Counted from the stretch's first letter, positions 44,237 to 55,574 are shown. The stretch: DNA of 64,000 nucleotides from Actinopolyspora mzabensis (GCF_900101095.1 NZ_FNFM01000002.1:124001-188000); one strand, 5' to 3'. Made by a program: numbers and translations. Notes: a model not told the origin generated them from the sequence alone.

Positions 44237-44283
44237 GTCACCGTCGCCTTCGTCTCCCCCGGAAATGCCCTGCGAGGGACACC

Positions 44284-45915
44284 TTACGACACGAAGCCAC
44301 CGACACTCGCCCAGTCCAGCGCCAGCTGCGGTGCCAGCCCGAACAGCAACGTGACAACCACCCCGAGCGTGATGGCCGCGGTGGTGAAAGCCCCGGGCAC
44401 GCTGACGGTGGGCCCGTCGGGTGCCGGATCGTTGAAGAACATCAGCACGATCACGCGCAGGTACAGGAAGGCGGCCAGCGCGCTGGCCAACAGCCCTATG
44501 ACCACCAGCGGGCCCATACCTGCCGAGAACGCGGCGGAGAAGACCACGAACTTGCCCATGAAACCGCTGGTCGCGGGAATACCGGCCAACGCGAGCAGCA
44601 GGAACGTGAACACCGTGGCCAGCAGCGGCGAGCGCTTGGCCAGTCCCGCCCAGTCCGACAGGTGAGTTGCCTCACCCTCCGAGGTGCGGACCAGGCCGAT
44701 GAGGCCGAACACGGCCAGCGTGGTGAACCCGTAGGCGAACAGGTAGAACAACGTGGCGGACAGGCCGCGTTCGGTCAGCGTGATCGCCCCGACCATGAGA
44801 AATCCCGCATGTGCGATCGAGGAGTAAGCGATCATGCGCTTGAGGTCCCGCTGCGTCAGCCCGGACACCACCCCGATGAGCATCGACAGCACCGCGACGG
44901 TCCACAGCACCCAGTGCCACTCCCAGCTGGAAGCGCTGAAGGCGACGTGCAGCAGGCGCAGCATCCCGCCGAAGGCGGCCACCTTGGTGCATGCCGCCAT
45001 GAAGCCGGTCACCGCGGTGGGGGCACCGTGGTAGACGTCGGGGGTCCAGAGGTGGAACGGCCCCACCGAACCCTTGAACAGCAGCCCCATGATCACCAGC
45101 CCGAGGCCCGCGAACAGCAGTGTGTCAGAACGCAGGCTTCCCGCTGTGGCGTCGGCGATGTCGGAGAACTTCACCGAGCCCGCGTAGCCGTAGAGCAGGG
45201 CCAGCCCGTACAGGAAGAACGCGGAGGCGAAGGCGCCCAGCAGGAAGTACTTGACCGCGGCTTCCTGCGAGAGCAGCCTGCGCCGCTTGGCCAGCCCGCA
45301 CAGCAGGTAGAGCGGCAGGCTCAGCACCTCGAGCGCGACGAACATCGTCAGCAGATCGTTGGCCGCGCAGAACACCATCATCCCGCCGAGGGAGAACAGC
45401 GTGAGCGGGAAAACCTCGGTGCGCATCCCGGCCACCGAGGCGGTGGCGCGGTCCATCACCGACGCGGAGGCGGCGCCGGGCGCGTCGGCGGGCTGTCGTG
45501 GCGTCTCGGCGGTGTTGGTCTCGGCGACGAACGCACCGCCGGGTTCGATCGAACGATCGGCGATCAGCAGGATCGCCCCCAATGCCAACGCCAGCAGCGT
45601 TCCCCACAGGAAGAGGGTCGCCGGTCCCACGGCGACCGTGTCCGACAGGGTGGTCCCGCCGGTGTTGATCTCCCTCGCGTGCCGGATCACCTGCGCACCA
45701 GCGAGGATCACCGCCAGCAGGCTCAGTACCACCTGCGCGGCCCAACGCTGCCGCCGGTGCACGAAGGCCTCGATCAGCACACCGAGACACGCCGCCACCA
45801 GCACGATCAGCACCGGCGCGATGGCGGCGTAGTCGATCGGCGGCATGTCGGTGGTCTGCTGGGCCAGCAGTTCGGAATGCCGGTCCGGGGCACCGGTTCG
45901 CGCTACCACTCCCAC
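44284..45915 (-). CDS. nuoN: NADH-quinone oxidoreductase subunit N
   Basis: This is one of three antiporter-like proton-pumping subunits in the membrane arm of complex I. The 543-residue protein has about 14 spans. The broken helix and lysine regions appear in FKGSVGPFHLWTPDVYHGAPTAVTGFMA and LKRMIAYSSIAHAGFLMVG. GTG 45915 has GGAGG eight nt upstream, and the nuoM stop is 2 nt away. It is the last nuo gene, followed by the polyprenyl synthase. Confidence 0.97.
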   Translation of the reverse strand: MGVVARTGAPDRHSELLAQQTTDMPPIDYAAIAPVLIVLVAACLGVLIEAFVHRRQRWAAQVVLSLLAVILAGAQVIRHAREINTGGTTLSDTVAVGPATLFLWGTLLALALGAILLIADRSIEPGGAFVAETNTAETPRQPADAPGAASASVMDRATASVAGMRTEVFPLTLFSLGGMMVFCAANDLLTMFVALEVLSLPLYLLCGLAKRRRLLSQEAAVKYFLLGAFASAFFLYGLALLYGYAGSVKFSDIADATAGSLRSDTLLFAGLGLVIMGLLFKGSVGPFHLWTPDVYHGAPTAVTGFMAACTKVAAFGGMLRLLHVAFSASSWEWHWVLWTVAVLSMLIGVVSGLTQRDLKRMIAYSSIAHAGFLMVGAITLTERGLSATLFYLFAYGFTTLAVFGLIGLVRTSEGEATHLSDWAGLAKRSPLLATVFTFLLLALAGIPATSGFMGKFVVFSAAFSAGMGPLVVIGLLASALAAFLYLRVIVLMFFNDPAPDGPTVSVPGAFTTAAITLGVVVTLLFGLAPQLALDWASVGGFVS

Positions 45916-45917
45916 TG

Positions 45918-47516
45918 TCAGTTACCTCCCTGAGAGGTCACGGGATCGGTGACGCCGACCTCGCTCATAGTTGCTTCCACCGAGGGGGTGATCACGTCCA
46001 GGACCGGGGCCGGGTACAGCCCCAGCAGGACGATCAGCACCACGAGCGGAGCCAGGACGCCGATCTCTCTGCTGTCCAGATCGCGGAGGGCGAGCCGACT
46101 GGCCCCGGGGCCGGAGCCGCCGTCCACCGCGACCTCCGGGTCGGTCGCGGCTCCCGGGCCGCCGACCGAGTCGAGCAGGGCGGTCCCCGAGAGCGGCCCC
46201 TGCATCACCCGCTGGTAGAGGCGGAGGACGTAGACAGCCGCCAGCACCATCCCGACGGTGGCGAGTATCGCGAACACCGGCCGGGTGGTGAAGGAACCGA
46301 TCAGCACGAGGAACTCGCTGATGAACGAGTTCGTTCCCGGCAGCGACAACGTGCTCAGTCCGGCTATCAGCAGCATCCCGGCCAGCACCGGGGTGACTCG
46401 GGCCATGCCGCCGTAGTCGGCGATCCTGCTGGAACCGCCACGGGCGATGATCATTCCGATCACCAGCACGAGCATCCCGGTGGCGATGCTGTGATTGACC
46501 ATGTAGGAAGCCGCGCCCACCTGCGCCTGCGAGGTGAACGCGAAGATCCCCAGCGCGATGAATCCGAAGTGGGCGATCGAGACGTAGGCGATGAACCGTT
46601 TGAGGTCGGTCTGTCCGAACGCCTGCAGCGAGCCGTACAGCACGCCGATCACGCCCAGCGTGAGCACCAACGGTGCCAGCAGTTGGGACGCCTCGGGAGC
46701 CAGCGGCAGGCTGTAGCGCAGGAATCCGAAAGTGCCCACCTTGTCCAGCACGCCCACCACGATCACCGCCACCCCGATGGGGGCCTGTTCGGTGGCGTCG
46801 GGCAGCCAGGTGTGCAGCGGAACCAGCGGTGCCTTGATCGCGAACGCGGTGAAGAAACCGAGGAAGATCCACACCTGCACCGAGGTCGGTGCGTCGGCGA
46901 GCACTCCGCGCAACGTGGCCCAGTCGAAGGTTCCCCGCCCGGTGGCGCTCGCCGCGTAGGAGTAGGCCCCGATGGCAGAGGCCAGCATGATCAGTCCACC
47001 GAGGAAGGAGTACAGGAAGAACTTCACGGCCGCGTACTGCCGCCTGCTGCCGCCGTAGCCGCCGATCAGGAAGTACATCGGGATCAGCATGATCTCGAAC
47101 AGCACGTAGAACACGAACAGGTCGGTGGTGGCGAACACCGCCACCGTCAGTGCCTGCTCGACTAGCAGCAACGCGAAGAAGCCGCCCCGGCTGCGCTCGG
47201 CGGGAAGCCGTTCCTGCCAGCTGAATCCCAGTACCACCGGCATCAGCAGCGCGATCACCGCCACCATGACGAGCGCGATGCCGTCCAGCCCGAACGAGAG
47301 GCTTATGCCGTACTGCGGGATCCACTCGACGGAGCCGCTCAGTTGCAGCCTGGCCCCACCGGGCTGGTAACTCAGCCAGGCCACCGCCGCGAGCACAAGT
47401 TCGACCAGCGAGAAGCCCAGGGCTACCGGTTTGGCCGCGCGTTCGTTGCCGCGCAGCAGCGCCACGACGATCGCGCCGAGCAGCGGCAACAGAATCAGCG
47501 CGAGGAGCAGGTTCAT
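45918..47516 (-). CDS. nuoM: NADH-quinone oxidoreductase subunit M
   Basis: This antiporter-like membrane subunit of complex I has 532 residues, starting MNLLLALILLPLLGAIVVALLRG. It contains AIKAPLVPLHTWLPDATEQAPIG with the functional Lys, and LKRFIAYVSIAHFGFIALG. I used the ATG at 47516. A longer upstream reading is compositionally random and runs into nuoL. A Gly/Ala/Asp-rich insert near 450-480 (VGGPGAATDPEVAVDGGSG) is unusual and probably lies on the surface. Confidence 0.96.
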   Translation of the reverse strand: MNLLLALILLPLLGAIVVALLRGNERAAKPVALGFSLVELVLAAVAWLSYQPGGARLQLSGSVEWIPQYGISLSFGLDGIALVMVAVIALLMPVVLGFSWQERLPAERSRGGFFALLLVEQALTVAVFATTDLFVFYVLFEIMLIPMYFLIGGYGGSRRQYAAVKFFLYSFLGGLIMLASAIGAYSYAASATGRGTFDWATLRGVLADAPTSVQVWIFLGFFTAFAIKAPLVPLHTWLPDATEQAPIGVAVIVVGVLDKVGTFGFLRYSLPLAPEASQLLAPLVLTLGVIGVLYGSLQAFGQTDLKRFIAYVSIAHFGFIALGIFAFTSQAQVGAASYMVNHSIATGMLVLVIGMIIARGGSSRIADYGGMARVTPVLAGMLLIAGLSTLSLPGTNSFISEFLVLIGSFTTRPVFAILATVGMVLAAVYVLRLYQRVMQGPLSGTALLDSVGGPGAATDPEVAVDGGSGPGASRLALRDLDSREIGVLAPLVVLIVLLGLYPAPVLDVITPSVEATMSEVGVTDPVTSQGGN

Positions 47517-47568
47517 CGCGTCTCCTCTTCTCCGGCTATTTCGCGGGAATTCGCACAGCGGGCCGTCG

Positions 47569-49581
47569 TCATGGGGTTCCCACCGAGAGCAGGGCGGCCA
47601 CCAGCAGGACGCCGCCGACCAACATGGACATCGCGTAGGACCGGACGAAGCCGGTCTGCCAACGCCGCAGCACCTGCGAGGCCGCGCCGAGGGTCGTGGC
47701 GACCCCGTTGACCGTGCCGTCGACACCGGCCCGGTCGAACCGCGCCAGCCCGTCGGCCAACCCCACGGTCGGACGCACCGCCACCGCGCGGTTCAGCGCG
47801 TTGCCGTAGAGATCGGCGCGGGCCGCGCGCACCAGCGGCGAGACCCGGGACGGTGCGGTCTCGGGAACGGGACGGCGCCCCACCACCAGCCAGGCCACCA
47901 GCACACCGAGCGCGGAGAATCCGAGCGTGAACACCGGGATCACCGAGTGCGGCAGCACCGTGTGTCCCTCCTGGAGTTCGCCGAGGGCGGGGCTCAGGAA
48001 GTGCACCAACCGCTCGCCGCTGGTGAACAGGAAACCCGCTGCCACCGAGCCGACGGCGAGCACGATCATGGGCCCGGTCATCACCGGCGGCGACTCGTGG
48101 GGGTGGAACTCCCCGCCGTCGGAGGCCGTCCGGTGTTGCCAGCGCCGCTCCCCGAAGAAGGTCAGCAGCATCAGGCGGGTCATGTAGAAGGCGGTGAGCC
48201 CGGCACCCAGTACCGCCGCACCGCCGAGTGCCCAGCCCTGCCAACCGGGTTCGGCGAAGGCCGCCGCGATGATGGCTTCCTTGGAGTAGTAGCCCGAGAG
48301 GAAGGGGAAACCGATCAGCGCCAGGTAGCCGACCGCGAAGGTGGCGAAGGTGATCGGCATGTAGCGGTAGAGCCCGCCGAACTTGCGCATGTCGACCTCG
48401 TCGCGCATGCCGTGCATCACCGAACCCGCACCAAGGAACAGTGCCGCCTTGAAGAAACCGTGCGTGAGCAGGTGCATGATTCCCAGCGCGTACCCGGCCG
48501 GCCCCAGCCCGACGGCGAGCATCATGTAGCCGATCTGGCTGACCGTGGAGTAGGCCAGCACCTTCTTGATGTCGTCGTAAGCGCAGCCGATCACGCAACC
48601 GACCAGCAGGGTGACCACCCCGACGATCGCGACCACCAGCTGACCGGTCTCGGTCATGCTGTAGAGCGGGTTGGCCCGCGCGATCAGGTAGACCCCCGCC
48701 GTGACCATGGTGGCCGCGTGGATCAGCGCCGAGACCGGGGTGGGACCCTCCATGGCGTCGGGCAGCCACGCCTGCAGCGGCACCTGGCCGGACTTGCCGC
48801 AGGCTCCCAGCAGCAGCAGCAACGAGATGGCCAGCACCGTTCCCGTCGAGAGCTCCCCGGCGCGGGCGAAGACCTCGGAGTACTGCGTGGTTCCGAGCCT
48901 GGCGTACAGCAGGAAGATCGCCAGCGCCAGTCCGACGTCGCCGACCCGGTTCATCACGAAGGCCTTGGTGGCCGCTCCCGCGGCGCTGGGGCGCTGCTGC
49001 CAGAAGCCGATGAGCAGGTAGGAGGCCAGCCCGACACCCTCCCAGCCGAGGTAGAGGGTCACGAAGCTGTTACCGAGCACCAGGATCAGCATCGCCGCCA
49101 CGAACAGGTTCAGGTACCCGAAGAAGCGGCGCCGCTCGGTGTTGCCCCGCCCGGCGCGCCCCTGCTGGTCGTGGGCCATGTAGCCGATCGAGTAGATGTG
49201 GATCAGCGCACCGACGCCGGTGATCAGCAGCACGAAGACCAGCGACAGCGGGTCGATGCGCAGTCCGAAGTCGACCTGCAGGGAGTTGACGGGGATCCAG
49301 GAGAACAGGTGCAGCGAACGCGCGGCCTGTTCGGCTCCTCCCACGGAGGTGAACAGCGCCAGGGCGTAGCCGAAGGAGGCGATCACCGTGGCGCAGCCCA
49401 GCAGGTGTCCCCACCCGTTGGCGCGTCTACCCGCCAACAGCAGCACCGCGGCACCGAGCAACGGAATCGCGATGATCAGCCACGCATTGTTCTGAATCGC
49501 TCCCTGAGCGGCCTGTACCGGCTCCGGAGCGGCCAGCATGGAGGTTGTCACGCCGTCTTCCAATCCGTTCCGTTGGTCCAT
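47569..49581 (-). CDS. nuoL: NADH-quinone oxidoreductase subunit L
   Basis: This is the largest antiporter-like subunit, with the long lateral helix at its C-terminus. The 670-residue protein shows GKSGQVPLQAWLPDAMEGPTPVSALIHAATMVTAGVY and IKKVLAYSTVSQIGYMMLA. A GTG ten codons in (49551) is an alternative start with GGAAG nearby. The nuoK stop is 25 nt upstream of the ATG. Between nuoM and nuoL there is a degenerate P-like palindrome at about 47537-47551. Confidence 0.96.
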   Translation of the reverse strand: MDQRNGLEDGVTTSMLAAPEPVQAAQGAIQNNAWLIIAIPLLGAAVLLLAGRRANGWGHLLGCATVIASFGYALALFTSVGGAEQAARSLHLFSWIPVNSLQVDFGLRIDPLSLVFVLLITGVGALIHIYSIGYMAHDQQGRAGRGNTERRRFFGYLNLFVAAMLILVLGNSFVTLYLGWEGVGLASYLLIGFWQQRPSAAGAATKAFVMNRVGDVGLALAIFLLYARLGTTQYSEVFARAGELSTGTVLAISLLLLLGACGKSGQVPLQAWLPDAMEGPTPVSALIHAATMVTAGVYLIARANPLYSMTETGQLVVAIVGVVTLLVGCVIGCAYDDIKKVLAYSTVSQIGYMMLAVGLGPAGYALGIMHLLTHGFFKAALFLGAGSVMHGMRDEVDMRKFGGLYRYMPITFATFAVGYLALIGFPFLSGYYSKEAIIAAAFAEPGWQGWALGGAAVLGAGLTAFYMTRLMLLTFFGERRWQHRTASDGGEFHPHESPPVMTGPMIVLAVGSVAAGFLFTSGERLVHFLSPALGELQEGHTVLPHSVIPVFTLGFSALGVLVAWLVVGRRPVPETAPSRVSPLVRAARADLYGNALNRAVAVRPTVGLADGLARFDRAGVDGTVNGVATTLGAASQVLRRWQTGFVRSYAMSMLVGGVLLVAALLSVGTP

Positions 49582-49606
49582 TCGCTGTGCGTTTCGTTCC
49601 GTCGGG

Positions 49607-49906
49607 CTAGTACTTCAGGAGGTTGGCGTCGTCGACGGAGGCCGAGCGGCGGGTGCGGTAGATGGACATGATGATGGCCAGTCCGACCACGACCTCGGCC
49701 GCGGCGACGACCATCACGAAGAAGGCCATGGCCTGCCCGTCGATCGATCCCTCGATACGCGCGAACGTCACCAGCGAAAGGTTGACCGCGTTGAGCATCA
49801 GCTCCACGCACATGAACAGCACGATCGCGTTGCGGCGTATGAGCACCCCGACCGTGCCGATGGTGAACAGCAGCGCCGAGAGCAGCAGATAGTAGGTGGG
49901 GGTCAC
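49607..49906 (-). CDS. nuoK: NADH-quinone oxidoreductase subunit K
   Basis: This 99-residue subunit has three membrane spans with the functional glutamates in [36 protein letters not shown] and [24 protein letters not shown]. The GTG start at 49906 overlaps the nuoJ stop (GTGA). Length is standard. Confidence 0.97.
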   Translation of the reverse strand: MTPTYYLLLSALLFTIGTVGVLIRRNAIVLFMCVELMLNAVNLSLVTFARIEGSIDGQAMAFFVMVVAAAEVVVGLAIIMSIYRTRRSASVDDANLLKY

Positions 49907-50994
49907 TGCCTGACCTCCTCGGGGGAACTCGAGCCGGCGTCCGGGTGCGCGGTGTCGTCCGGGGACTGCGGGTCGTCCGTGGCTCCCGCCGCCCCGTGGC
50001 TCCCGGCGTGACCGGTGGAGCCGTTCTTACCGCCACCGTCACCCGGCGTGCCGTCACCGGAATCGCCGTCGGGGGTTTCCTCCCCGCCGGAGTCCGGGGT
50101 GGACCCCGACGTGCTCCGTTCGCTGCCGTGCTCCGGGTGACCGGTTCCGGTCAGCGCGTGCGCGTCGGGCGGGGGAACACTGCCGGAGACGGCGTCCCGG
50201 TCGGGGCGCAGCCGTTCCACGGGGGTGCTGTCCAGGATCTCGGACAGCGAGTCCTCCGCCACGGAACCGTCCGGAAGCAGTGCCGGGGTGGCGACCGAGT
50301 TGGCCGTGGCGTACACCCCGGGTCCCGGCAGGGGGGACGGCCTGGAGTACTTCCCCTGGAACCTGGCCTCCACGGTTTCCCGCTGCGTCATGCGCGGCTT
50401 GCGTCCCTTGCCCCCGTAGGCCAGCACCATCGCCCCGAGCGAGGCGGTTATCAGCAGCGCCGAGGTGAGCTCGAACGGGAACAGGTAGTCGGTGAAGATC
50501 ACCTGCCCCAGGCCGCCCGCGGCTCCGCCGCCGGGAGACCACGGATTCAGCGGCGCGGCGGGCACCACCGCGTCGAGCGAGCGCGCCAGGCCTGCCACCA
50601 GCAACGCCGCCAGCGCCACCCCGAGCACCCCCGCGGCCAGCCGCTGCCCGCGCAGCACCTCGACCACGGAGTCGGACGCGTCCCTGCCGACGATCATGAG
50701 CACGAACAGGAACAGCATCATGATCGCGCCGGTGTAGACGATGATCTGGGTGAATCCGAGGAACTGCGCGCTCTGGGCCATGTACAGCACCCCGAGGCTG
50801 AGCATGGTGAGCACCAGCCACAGTGCCGAGTGCACCGCGCTGCGCGCGAAAACCATCCCGAGCGCGCCCAGCAGTGCCAGCGGCCCGAGAATCCAGAACA
50901 CCACCGTCTCTCCGGTGCCCACGACACCCTGCTGCGCGGTCTGCGCGAGCGGCGTCCGCACGAGCACCTCGGTGGTAGCCGTCATGGTCATCAC
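49903..50994 (-). CDS. nuoJ: NADH-quinone oxidoreductase subunit J with long tail
   Basis: This membrane subunit with five spans (about 30-200) contains the mobile-helix region [31 protein letters not shown]. It is 363 residues, much longer than the 170-200 of E. coli NuoJ. The extra roughly 150 C-terminal residues are Gly/Ser/Asp/Pro-rich and disordered, ending SSPEEVRQ. The GTG at 50994 overlaps the nuoI stop, and an ATG follows at once as an alternative. Confidence 0.95.
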   Translation of the reverse strand: MMTMTATTEVLVRTPLAQTAQQGVVGTGETVVFWILGPLALLGALGMVFARSAVHSALWLVLTMLSLGVLYMAQSAQFLGFTQIIVYTGAIMMLFLFVLMIVGRDASDSVVEVLRGQRLAAGVLGVALAALLVAGLARSLDAVVPAAPLNPWSPGGGAAGGLGQVIFTDYLFPFELTSALLITASLGAMVLAYGGKGRKPRMTQRETVEARFQGKYSRPSPLPGPGVYATANSVATPALLPDGSVAEDSLSEILDSTPVERLRPDRDAVSGSVPPPDAHALTGTGHPEHGSERSTSGSTPDSGGEETPDGDSGDGTPGDGGGKNGSTGHAGSHGAAGATDDPQSPDDTAHPDAGSSSPEEVRQ

Positions 50995-51557
50995 CGAACG
51001 GCCTCCTCGCCACCGGTCTCGACCGTGGTGCCGTCGGGTACTCCCTGCCCGCGGGCGAGTTCCGGTCCGTTGACGTAGTAGTCCTGCTCGTCCTCACCCA
51101 GCCGCATGTCGTGCGGCGGCTGTTCCATACCGGGCAGCAGCGGCGCGAGCAGGTCCTCCTTGGTGTAGATCAGGTTCTGCCTGTTGTCATCGGCCGTCTC
51201 GTACTCGTTGGTCATCGTCAGCGCACGTGTCGGGCACGCCTCGATGCACAACCCGCAGCCGATGCAGCGCAGGTAGTTGATCTGGTAGTCGAAGCCGTAG
51301 CGCTCACCGGGCGAGTACCGTTCGTCGTCGGTGTTGGTCCCGCCTTCCACGAAGATCGCGTCGGCTGGACACGCCCACGCGCACAGCTCGCACCCGACGC
51401 ATTTCTCCAGCCCGTCCGGATGCCGGTTCAACTGGTGCTTGCCGTGGAACCGGGGAGCCGGGATCTTCTTGACCTCGGGATACTCCTCGGTCAGCACCGT
51501 TTTGAACATCTTGGACAGGGTGACGCCGAAGCCCTTCAGGGGATCAGTCATTCCCAT
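50991..51557 (-). CDS. nuoI: NADH-quinone oxidoreductase subunit I
   Basis: This subunit carries two [4Fe-4S] clusters (N6a, N6b) that pass electrons to NuoB. In the 188-residue protein the motifs are [12 protein letters not shown] and [12 protein letters not shown]. The ATG at 51557 lies six nt after AAGGAGG and overlaps nuoH by 14 nt, indicating translational coupling. A second ATG two codons later is possible. Length is about average for actinobacteria. Confidence 0.97.
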   Translation of the reverse strand: MGMTDPLKGFGVTLSKMFKTVLTEEYPEVKKIPAPRFHGKHQLNRHPDGLEKCVGCELCAWACPADAIFVEGGTNTDDERYSPGERYGFDYQINYLRCIGCGLCIEACPTRALTMTNEYETADDNRQNLIYTKEDLLAPLLPGMEQPPHDMRLGEDEQDYYVNGPELARGQGVPDGTTVETGGEEAVR

Positions 51558-52878
51558 CGGGTGCCTCCTTCGTTGAGCTGGTGGGCTCTTGCCCGGCTTC
51601 CGGCAGCCGGGATCGCGTACCCGTGGTGGCCGAAACCCGGGTCTCCCTGGGGGTTTCGGGAACCTTGAGGTCGAGCGGCGGCACGGGGTAGCCACCGCCG
51701 GACAGTGGTGCCCGCGGTTCCTCCTGCTCCTCCTCCGGCGGTTTCCGGTCCGGCACGAGGAAGGCCACGATCAGCAGCAGCACGACGATGCCGCCCCCGA
51801 TGAACAGGAACTGCTGCGAGCCGAGCAGGTCGGCGTTGCGTACGCCCCGGATGGCGGTGACCGCGCAGATCCAGACCAGGCTGAGCGGCACCAGTATCTT
51901 CCAGCCGAGGTTCATGAACTGGTCGTAGCGCAGCCGCGGCAGCGTGCCGCGCAGCCAGACGAACACGAACAGGAAGAACAAGGTCTTGCCCAGGAACCAC
52001 AGCACCGGCCACCAGCCGGTGTTGAGGACCCCGTCGCCGATCAGGTACAGCGGCCAGGGGGCGTGCCAACCACCGAGGAACAGGGTGGTCGCCAGGGCCG
52101 AGACGGTGACCATGTTGATGTACTCGGCCAGGAAGAACAGCGCGAACTTCAGCGAGGAGTACTCGGTGTGGAACCCGCCGACCAGCTCGGACTCGGCCTC
52201 CGGCAGGTCGAAGGGCGCCCGGTTCGTCTCGCCGACCATCGCGATGGCGTAGACCAGGAAGCTGAACGGCAGCAGCGCGAAGAACCAGCCGTTCTGCTGC
52301 GCGGCCACGATTCCCGAGGTGGAAAGCGTGCCCGAGTAGAGGATGACCGCGATGAACGAGAGCCCCATCGCGATCTCGTAGGAGATCACCTGCGCGGCCG
52401 AGCGCAGCGCGCCGAGCAGCGGGTAGGGGGATCCGGACGACCAGCCGGCCAGCACGATGCCGTAAACCCCGACGGCGGCGCAGGCCAGCACCACGAGCAG
52501 GCTGACCGGCAGTTCCACCAGCTGTAGCGCGGTGGGCTCGCCGAAGATGGTGACTTCGCCGCCGATCGGGATGACCGAGAAGGCGACCAGTGCCGGGGTG
52601 GCCGAGATGACCGGCGCGAGGATGTAGATCCACTTGTCGGCCATCACCGGGCGGATGTCCTCTTTGAACGCGAGCTTGAGACCGTCGGCCAGGGACTGCA
52701 GCATCCCGAAGGGGCCCGCGCGGTTCGGCCCGGGGCGCTGCTGCATCCTGCCGATGACCCTGCGCTCGGCCCAGATGGTCAGCAGCGTCATGACCACCAG
52801 GAAGGCGAACGTGGCCACGACCTTGATCAGGATGAGCCAGATGGGGTCGTCGGAGATCAGCCGTGCCGTCTCGTTCAT
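51544..52878 (-). CDS. nuoH: NADH-quinone oxidoreductase subunit H
   Basis: NuoH forms the quinone-binding chamber between the arms and has eight spans. The 444-residue protein includes [66 protein letters not shown] and [21 protein letters not shown] disordered C-terminal tail of about 60 residues is typical of actinobacteria. The ATG at 52878 overlaps the nuoG stop (ATGA). Confidence 0.97.
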   Translation of the reverse strand: MNETARLISDDPIWLILIKVVATFAFLVVMTLLTIWAERRVIGRMQQRPGPNRAGPFGMLQSLADGLKLAFKEDIRPVMADKWIYILAPVISATPALVAFSVIPIGGEVTIFGEPTALQLVELPVSLLVVLACAAVGVYGIVLAGWSSGSPYPLLGALRSAAQVISYEIAMGLSFIAVILYSGTLSTSGIVAAQQNGWFFALLPFSFLVYAIAMVGETNRAPFDLPEAESELVGGFHTEYSSLKFALFFLAEYINMVTVSALATTLFLGGWHAPWPLYLIGDGVLNTGWWPVLWFLGKTLFFLFVFVWLRGTLPRLRYDQFMNLGWKILVPLSLVWICAVTAIRGVRNADLLGSQQFLFIGGGIVVLLLIVAFLVPDRKPPEEEQEEPRAPLSGGGYPVPPLDLKVPETPRETRVSATTGTRSRLPEAGQEPTSSTKEAPDGND

Positions 52879-55574
52879 GCCACACCCCCGTCGGTGCCGG
52901 TGTGACCCTTGCCGTTCGGACCGTGCCCGGCGGCGCCGAGGCCGCCCGCGCCGTGACCGTTGGCACCGTCGCCGTGACCGTTGGCCCCGTCGCCGTGCCC
53001 GTTGGCACCGTGGCCGTTGGTCGCCGCCGAGACCGTCTCCCCGGCCGCGGTCGCAGCGGGCTCCGGGCTTTTCGGTCCACCACCGGGCGGGGGAAGCGGA
53101 CCGGCCGCGAGGCCTACCACCGTGCCGTGCCCGGCACCGAGCACGCCGTGGACCTTGGCCGGCCCCGAGTTGCCCGGCAACCAGACCACACCGTCCGGCA
53201 TCTCGACGATCTCGGACTCCAGCGCGACGGTTCCCCGCTCGGTGCTGACGCGGATCGGCTGGTGCGGCTCGATGCCGAGCCGCCGCGCGGTGTCCGGGGA
53301 GATCCGCGCCACGGGCGGTCGGGCGGTGCCCGCGAGGTTCGGTTCGTCGTGCTGCATCGAACCGTTGTCCAGCAGGTGCCGCCAGCTCGCCAGCAGCGCT
53401 TTGTCCCCGACCGGTTCGGCAACCGGCTCGGCCGGTATGTCCGGGGGTTTCGGCCGCGCCCCGGGATTCGCACCCAACCGACGGATCTCGGCGGCCACCG
53501 CGGCAGGGGTCTGGGTGAACAGGTCCACGTCCATCTCCACCGCGAGGGTGTCCAGCACCCGGCAGTCGGGCAGCGCGCCGGTGCCCTCGATGGTGATCTC
53601 GAACTCGCGGGGACGTCCCTCCCAGTTCAGGAAGGTGCCGGACTTCTCGACCGTGGGCGCGATGGGAAGCACCACGTCGGCGTGCTCGGTCACGCCCGAG
53701 GGGCGCAGCTCGAGGCTGACGACGAACCCGGCGGAGCGCAGCGCGCGGCGGGCCTGCTCGGGGTCCGGCAGGTCGTCGGGATCGACCCCGCCTACCAGCA
53801 GGCCGGACAGCTCACCGGACTCCGCCGCGGTGAGGATGCCGTCGAGCTCCCGCCCGGGGATGCTGGGCAGGCTGCCCTCCGGGACACCCCAGGCCTGCTC
53901 GATCCCGGAGCGCACCACCGAGTCGGAGACGGGGCGGCCGTTGGGGAGCAGCGTCGGAAGCGTCCCCGCCTCGACCGCACCGCGTTCCCCGGCGCGACGC
54001 GGGATCCAGGCGATGCCCGCCCCAGTACGTTCGGCCACCTGCATCGCGGCGGTGTAGACCCCGGAGACCTGGGCGCAGCGCTCCCCCAGCAGCAGGACGG
54101 CACCCGGCTCGGACAGCGCCTGTTCCACTTCGGACGGAAGTTCGTACAGCGCGGCGGCCTCCCCGCCCGGCAGGCAGGGCAGCAGCCCCCCGCTGTGGAT
54201 GGGGCTGCCGGAGTCGGCGATGTCGGTGGTCTTCTCCACGCCCGGCGAGTCCCACTGGCCGAGGTGGAAAACCCTGGTTCCCGAGTCGCGGGCGGCCTTG
54301 CGCAGCCGGAGGAAGACGATGGGCGACTCCTCCTCGGGCTCGAAGGCCACGCACAGCACCGTAGGGGCCGCTTCCAACGAGGAGTAGCTGACACCGTCCT
54401 CCGGGCCGGTTCCGACCACCGAGGCACCCAGGAAGTCGAGCTCCTCGGTGGAGTGCGGCCTGGCGCGGTGATCGATGTCGTTGGTGCCCAGCGCCATCCG
54501 GGCGAACTTGCCGTAGGCGTAGGCGTCCTCGCGGGTGAGCCTGCCGCCGGGCAGCACCCCCACACCGCGCGAGTCGCGCGCGGTGAGCAGCCCGTTCGCG
54601 GCCCGGCGCAGCGCCTCGGTCCAGGAGGTCTCCCGCAGCTCACCCGAGTCCGTGTCCCGCACCATGGGGCGGGTGATCCGGTCGCTGGCGGTCGCGTACC
54701 GGAAAGCGAAGCGTCCCTTGTCGCAGTTCCACTCCTCGTTGACCTCGGGGTCCTCGCCCGCGAGCCTGCGCATCACCTTGCCGCGGCGCCAGTCGGTGCG
54801 CTGCGAGCAGCCCGAGGAGCAGTGCTCGCAGACCCCTGGGGTGGACACGAGGTCGAACGGGCGGGAGCGGAATCGGTACGCCGCGCTGGTGAGCGCTCCC
54901 ACTGGGCAGATCTGGATGGTGTTCCCGGAGAAATAGGACTGGAACGGCTGCTGCTCGCCGATGCCGATCTGCTGCGTGGCGCCGCGTTCGAGCAGCTCGA
55001 TGAACGGATCCCCCGCGATCTGCTTGGAGAACCTGGTGCAGCGCTGGCAGAGCACACAGCGCTCCCGGTCCAGCAGGATCTGCGAGGAGATCGAGACCGG
55101 CTTGGCGAAGGTGCGCTTCTTGTCCACGAACCGCGACTCGCTGCGCCCGTGCTTGAGCGCCTGGTTCTGCAGCGGGCACTCCCCGCCCTTGTCGCACACG
55201 GGGCAGTCCAGCGGGTGGTTGATCAGCAGCAGCTCCATCACGCCCTGCTGGGCCTTGTCGGCCACCTGCGAGGTCTGCTGGGTGTTGACCACCATTCCGT
55301 CGGCCACCGCCGTGGTGCAGGAGGCCGCGGGTTTGGGCATCGGTTTGCCGTTGACCTCGACCTCGACCAGGCACTGCCTGCAGGCACCCGCCGGATCGAG
55401 CAGCGGATGGTCGCAGAACCGGGGAATCACGATGCCCAGCCGCTCGGCGGTACGGATCACCAGCTCGCCCTTCGGGGCGTCGACCTCGATACCGTCGATG
55501 GTCAGCCGAACGTGCCCTTCCGGTACCGGACGGGACTGCGCGGCGTCGTTTCCGGACGCGGATGCCACCGTCAT
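52875..55574 (-). CDS. nuoG: NADH-quinone oxidoreductase subunit G
   Basis: This is the large peripheral-arm iron-sulfur subunit. The 899-residue protein has an N-terminal [2Fe-2S] ferredoxin domain ([15 protein letters not shown]), then [27 protein letters not shown] and CEHCSSGC, followed by [11 protein letters not shown] and a degenerate molybdopterin-like domain. I used ATG 55574, where the nuoF stop overlaps. The C-terminus carries Gly/Asn/His-rich tandem repeats (GANGHGD) encoded by 21-bp units. These would be surface-exposed and have a metal-binding look, but no role is known. Confidence 0.95.
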   Translation of the reverse strand: MTVASASGNDAAQSRPVPEGHVRLTIDGIEVDAPKGELVIRTAERLGIVIPRFCDHPLLDPAGACRQCLVEVEVNGKPMPKPAASCTTAVADGMVVNTQQTSQVADKAQQGVMELLLINHPLDCPVCDKGGECPLQNQALKHGRSESRFVDKKRTFAKPVSISSQILLDRERCVLCQRCTRFSKQIAGDPFIELLERGATQQIGIGEQQPFQSYFSGNTIQICPVGALTSAAYRFRSRPFDLVSTPGVCEHCSSGCSQRTDWRRGKVMRRLAGEDPEVNEEWNCDKGRFAFRYATASDRITRPMVRDTDSGELRETSWTEALRRAANGLLTARDSRGVGVLPGGRLTREDAYAYGKFARMALGTNDIDHRARPHSTEELDFLGASVVGTGPEDGVSYSSLEAAPTVLCVAFEPEEESPIVFLRLRKAARDSGTRVFHLGQWDSPGVEKTTDIADSGSPIHSGGLLPCLPGGEAAALYELPSEVEQALSEPGAVLLLGERCAQVSGVYTAAMQVAERTGAGIAWIPRRAGERGAVEAGTLPTLLPNGRPVSDSVVRSGIEQAWGVPEGSLPSIPGRELDGILTAAESGELSGLLVGGVDPDDLPDPEQARRALRSAGFVVSLELRPSGVTEHADVVLPIAPTVEKSGTFLNWEGRPREFEITIEGTGALPDCRVLDTLAVEMDVDLFTQTPAAVAAEIRRLGANPGARPKPPDIPAEPVAEPVGDKALLASWRHLLDNGSMQHDEPNLAGTARPPVARISPDTARRLGIEPHQPIRVSTERGTVALESEIVEMPDGVVWLPGNSGPAKVHGVLGAGHGTVVGLAAGPLPPPGGGPKSPEPAATAAGETVSAATNGHGANGHGDGANGHGDGANGHGAGGLGAAGHGPNGKGHTGTDGGVA
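52950..53020 (-). repeat. 21-bp tandem repeat in nuoG
   Basis: Three 21-bp units (52950-52970, 52971-52991, 52992-53012) and a partial fourth encode the NuoG C-terminal GANGHGD repeats. The units are in frame, so copy-number change would only lengthen or shorten the tail. Confidence 0.85.

Noticed and set aside
47537-47551. A degenerate P-like palindrome between nuoM and nuoL
   Set aside because: It is single, not paired, with an imperfect arm. Noted under nuoL but not counted with the family.
47431-49671. A long plus-strand frame opposite nuoL
   Set aside because: Shadow frame, rich in Gln/His/Arg, without hydrophobic core or known domain.
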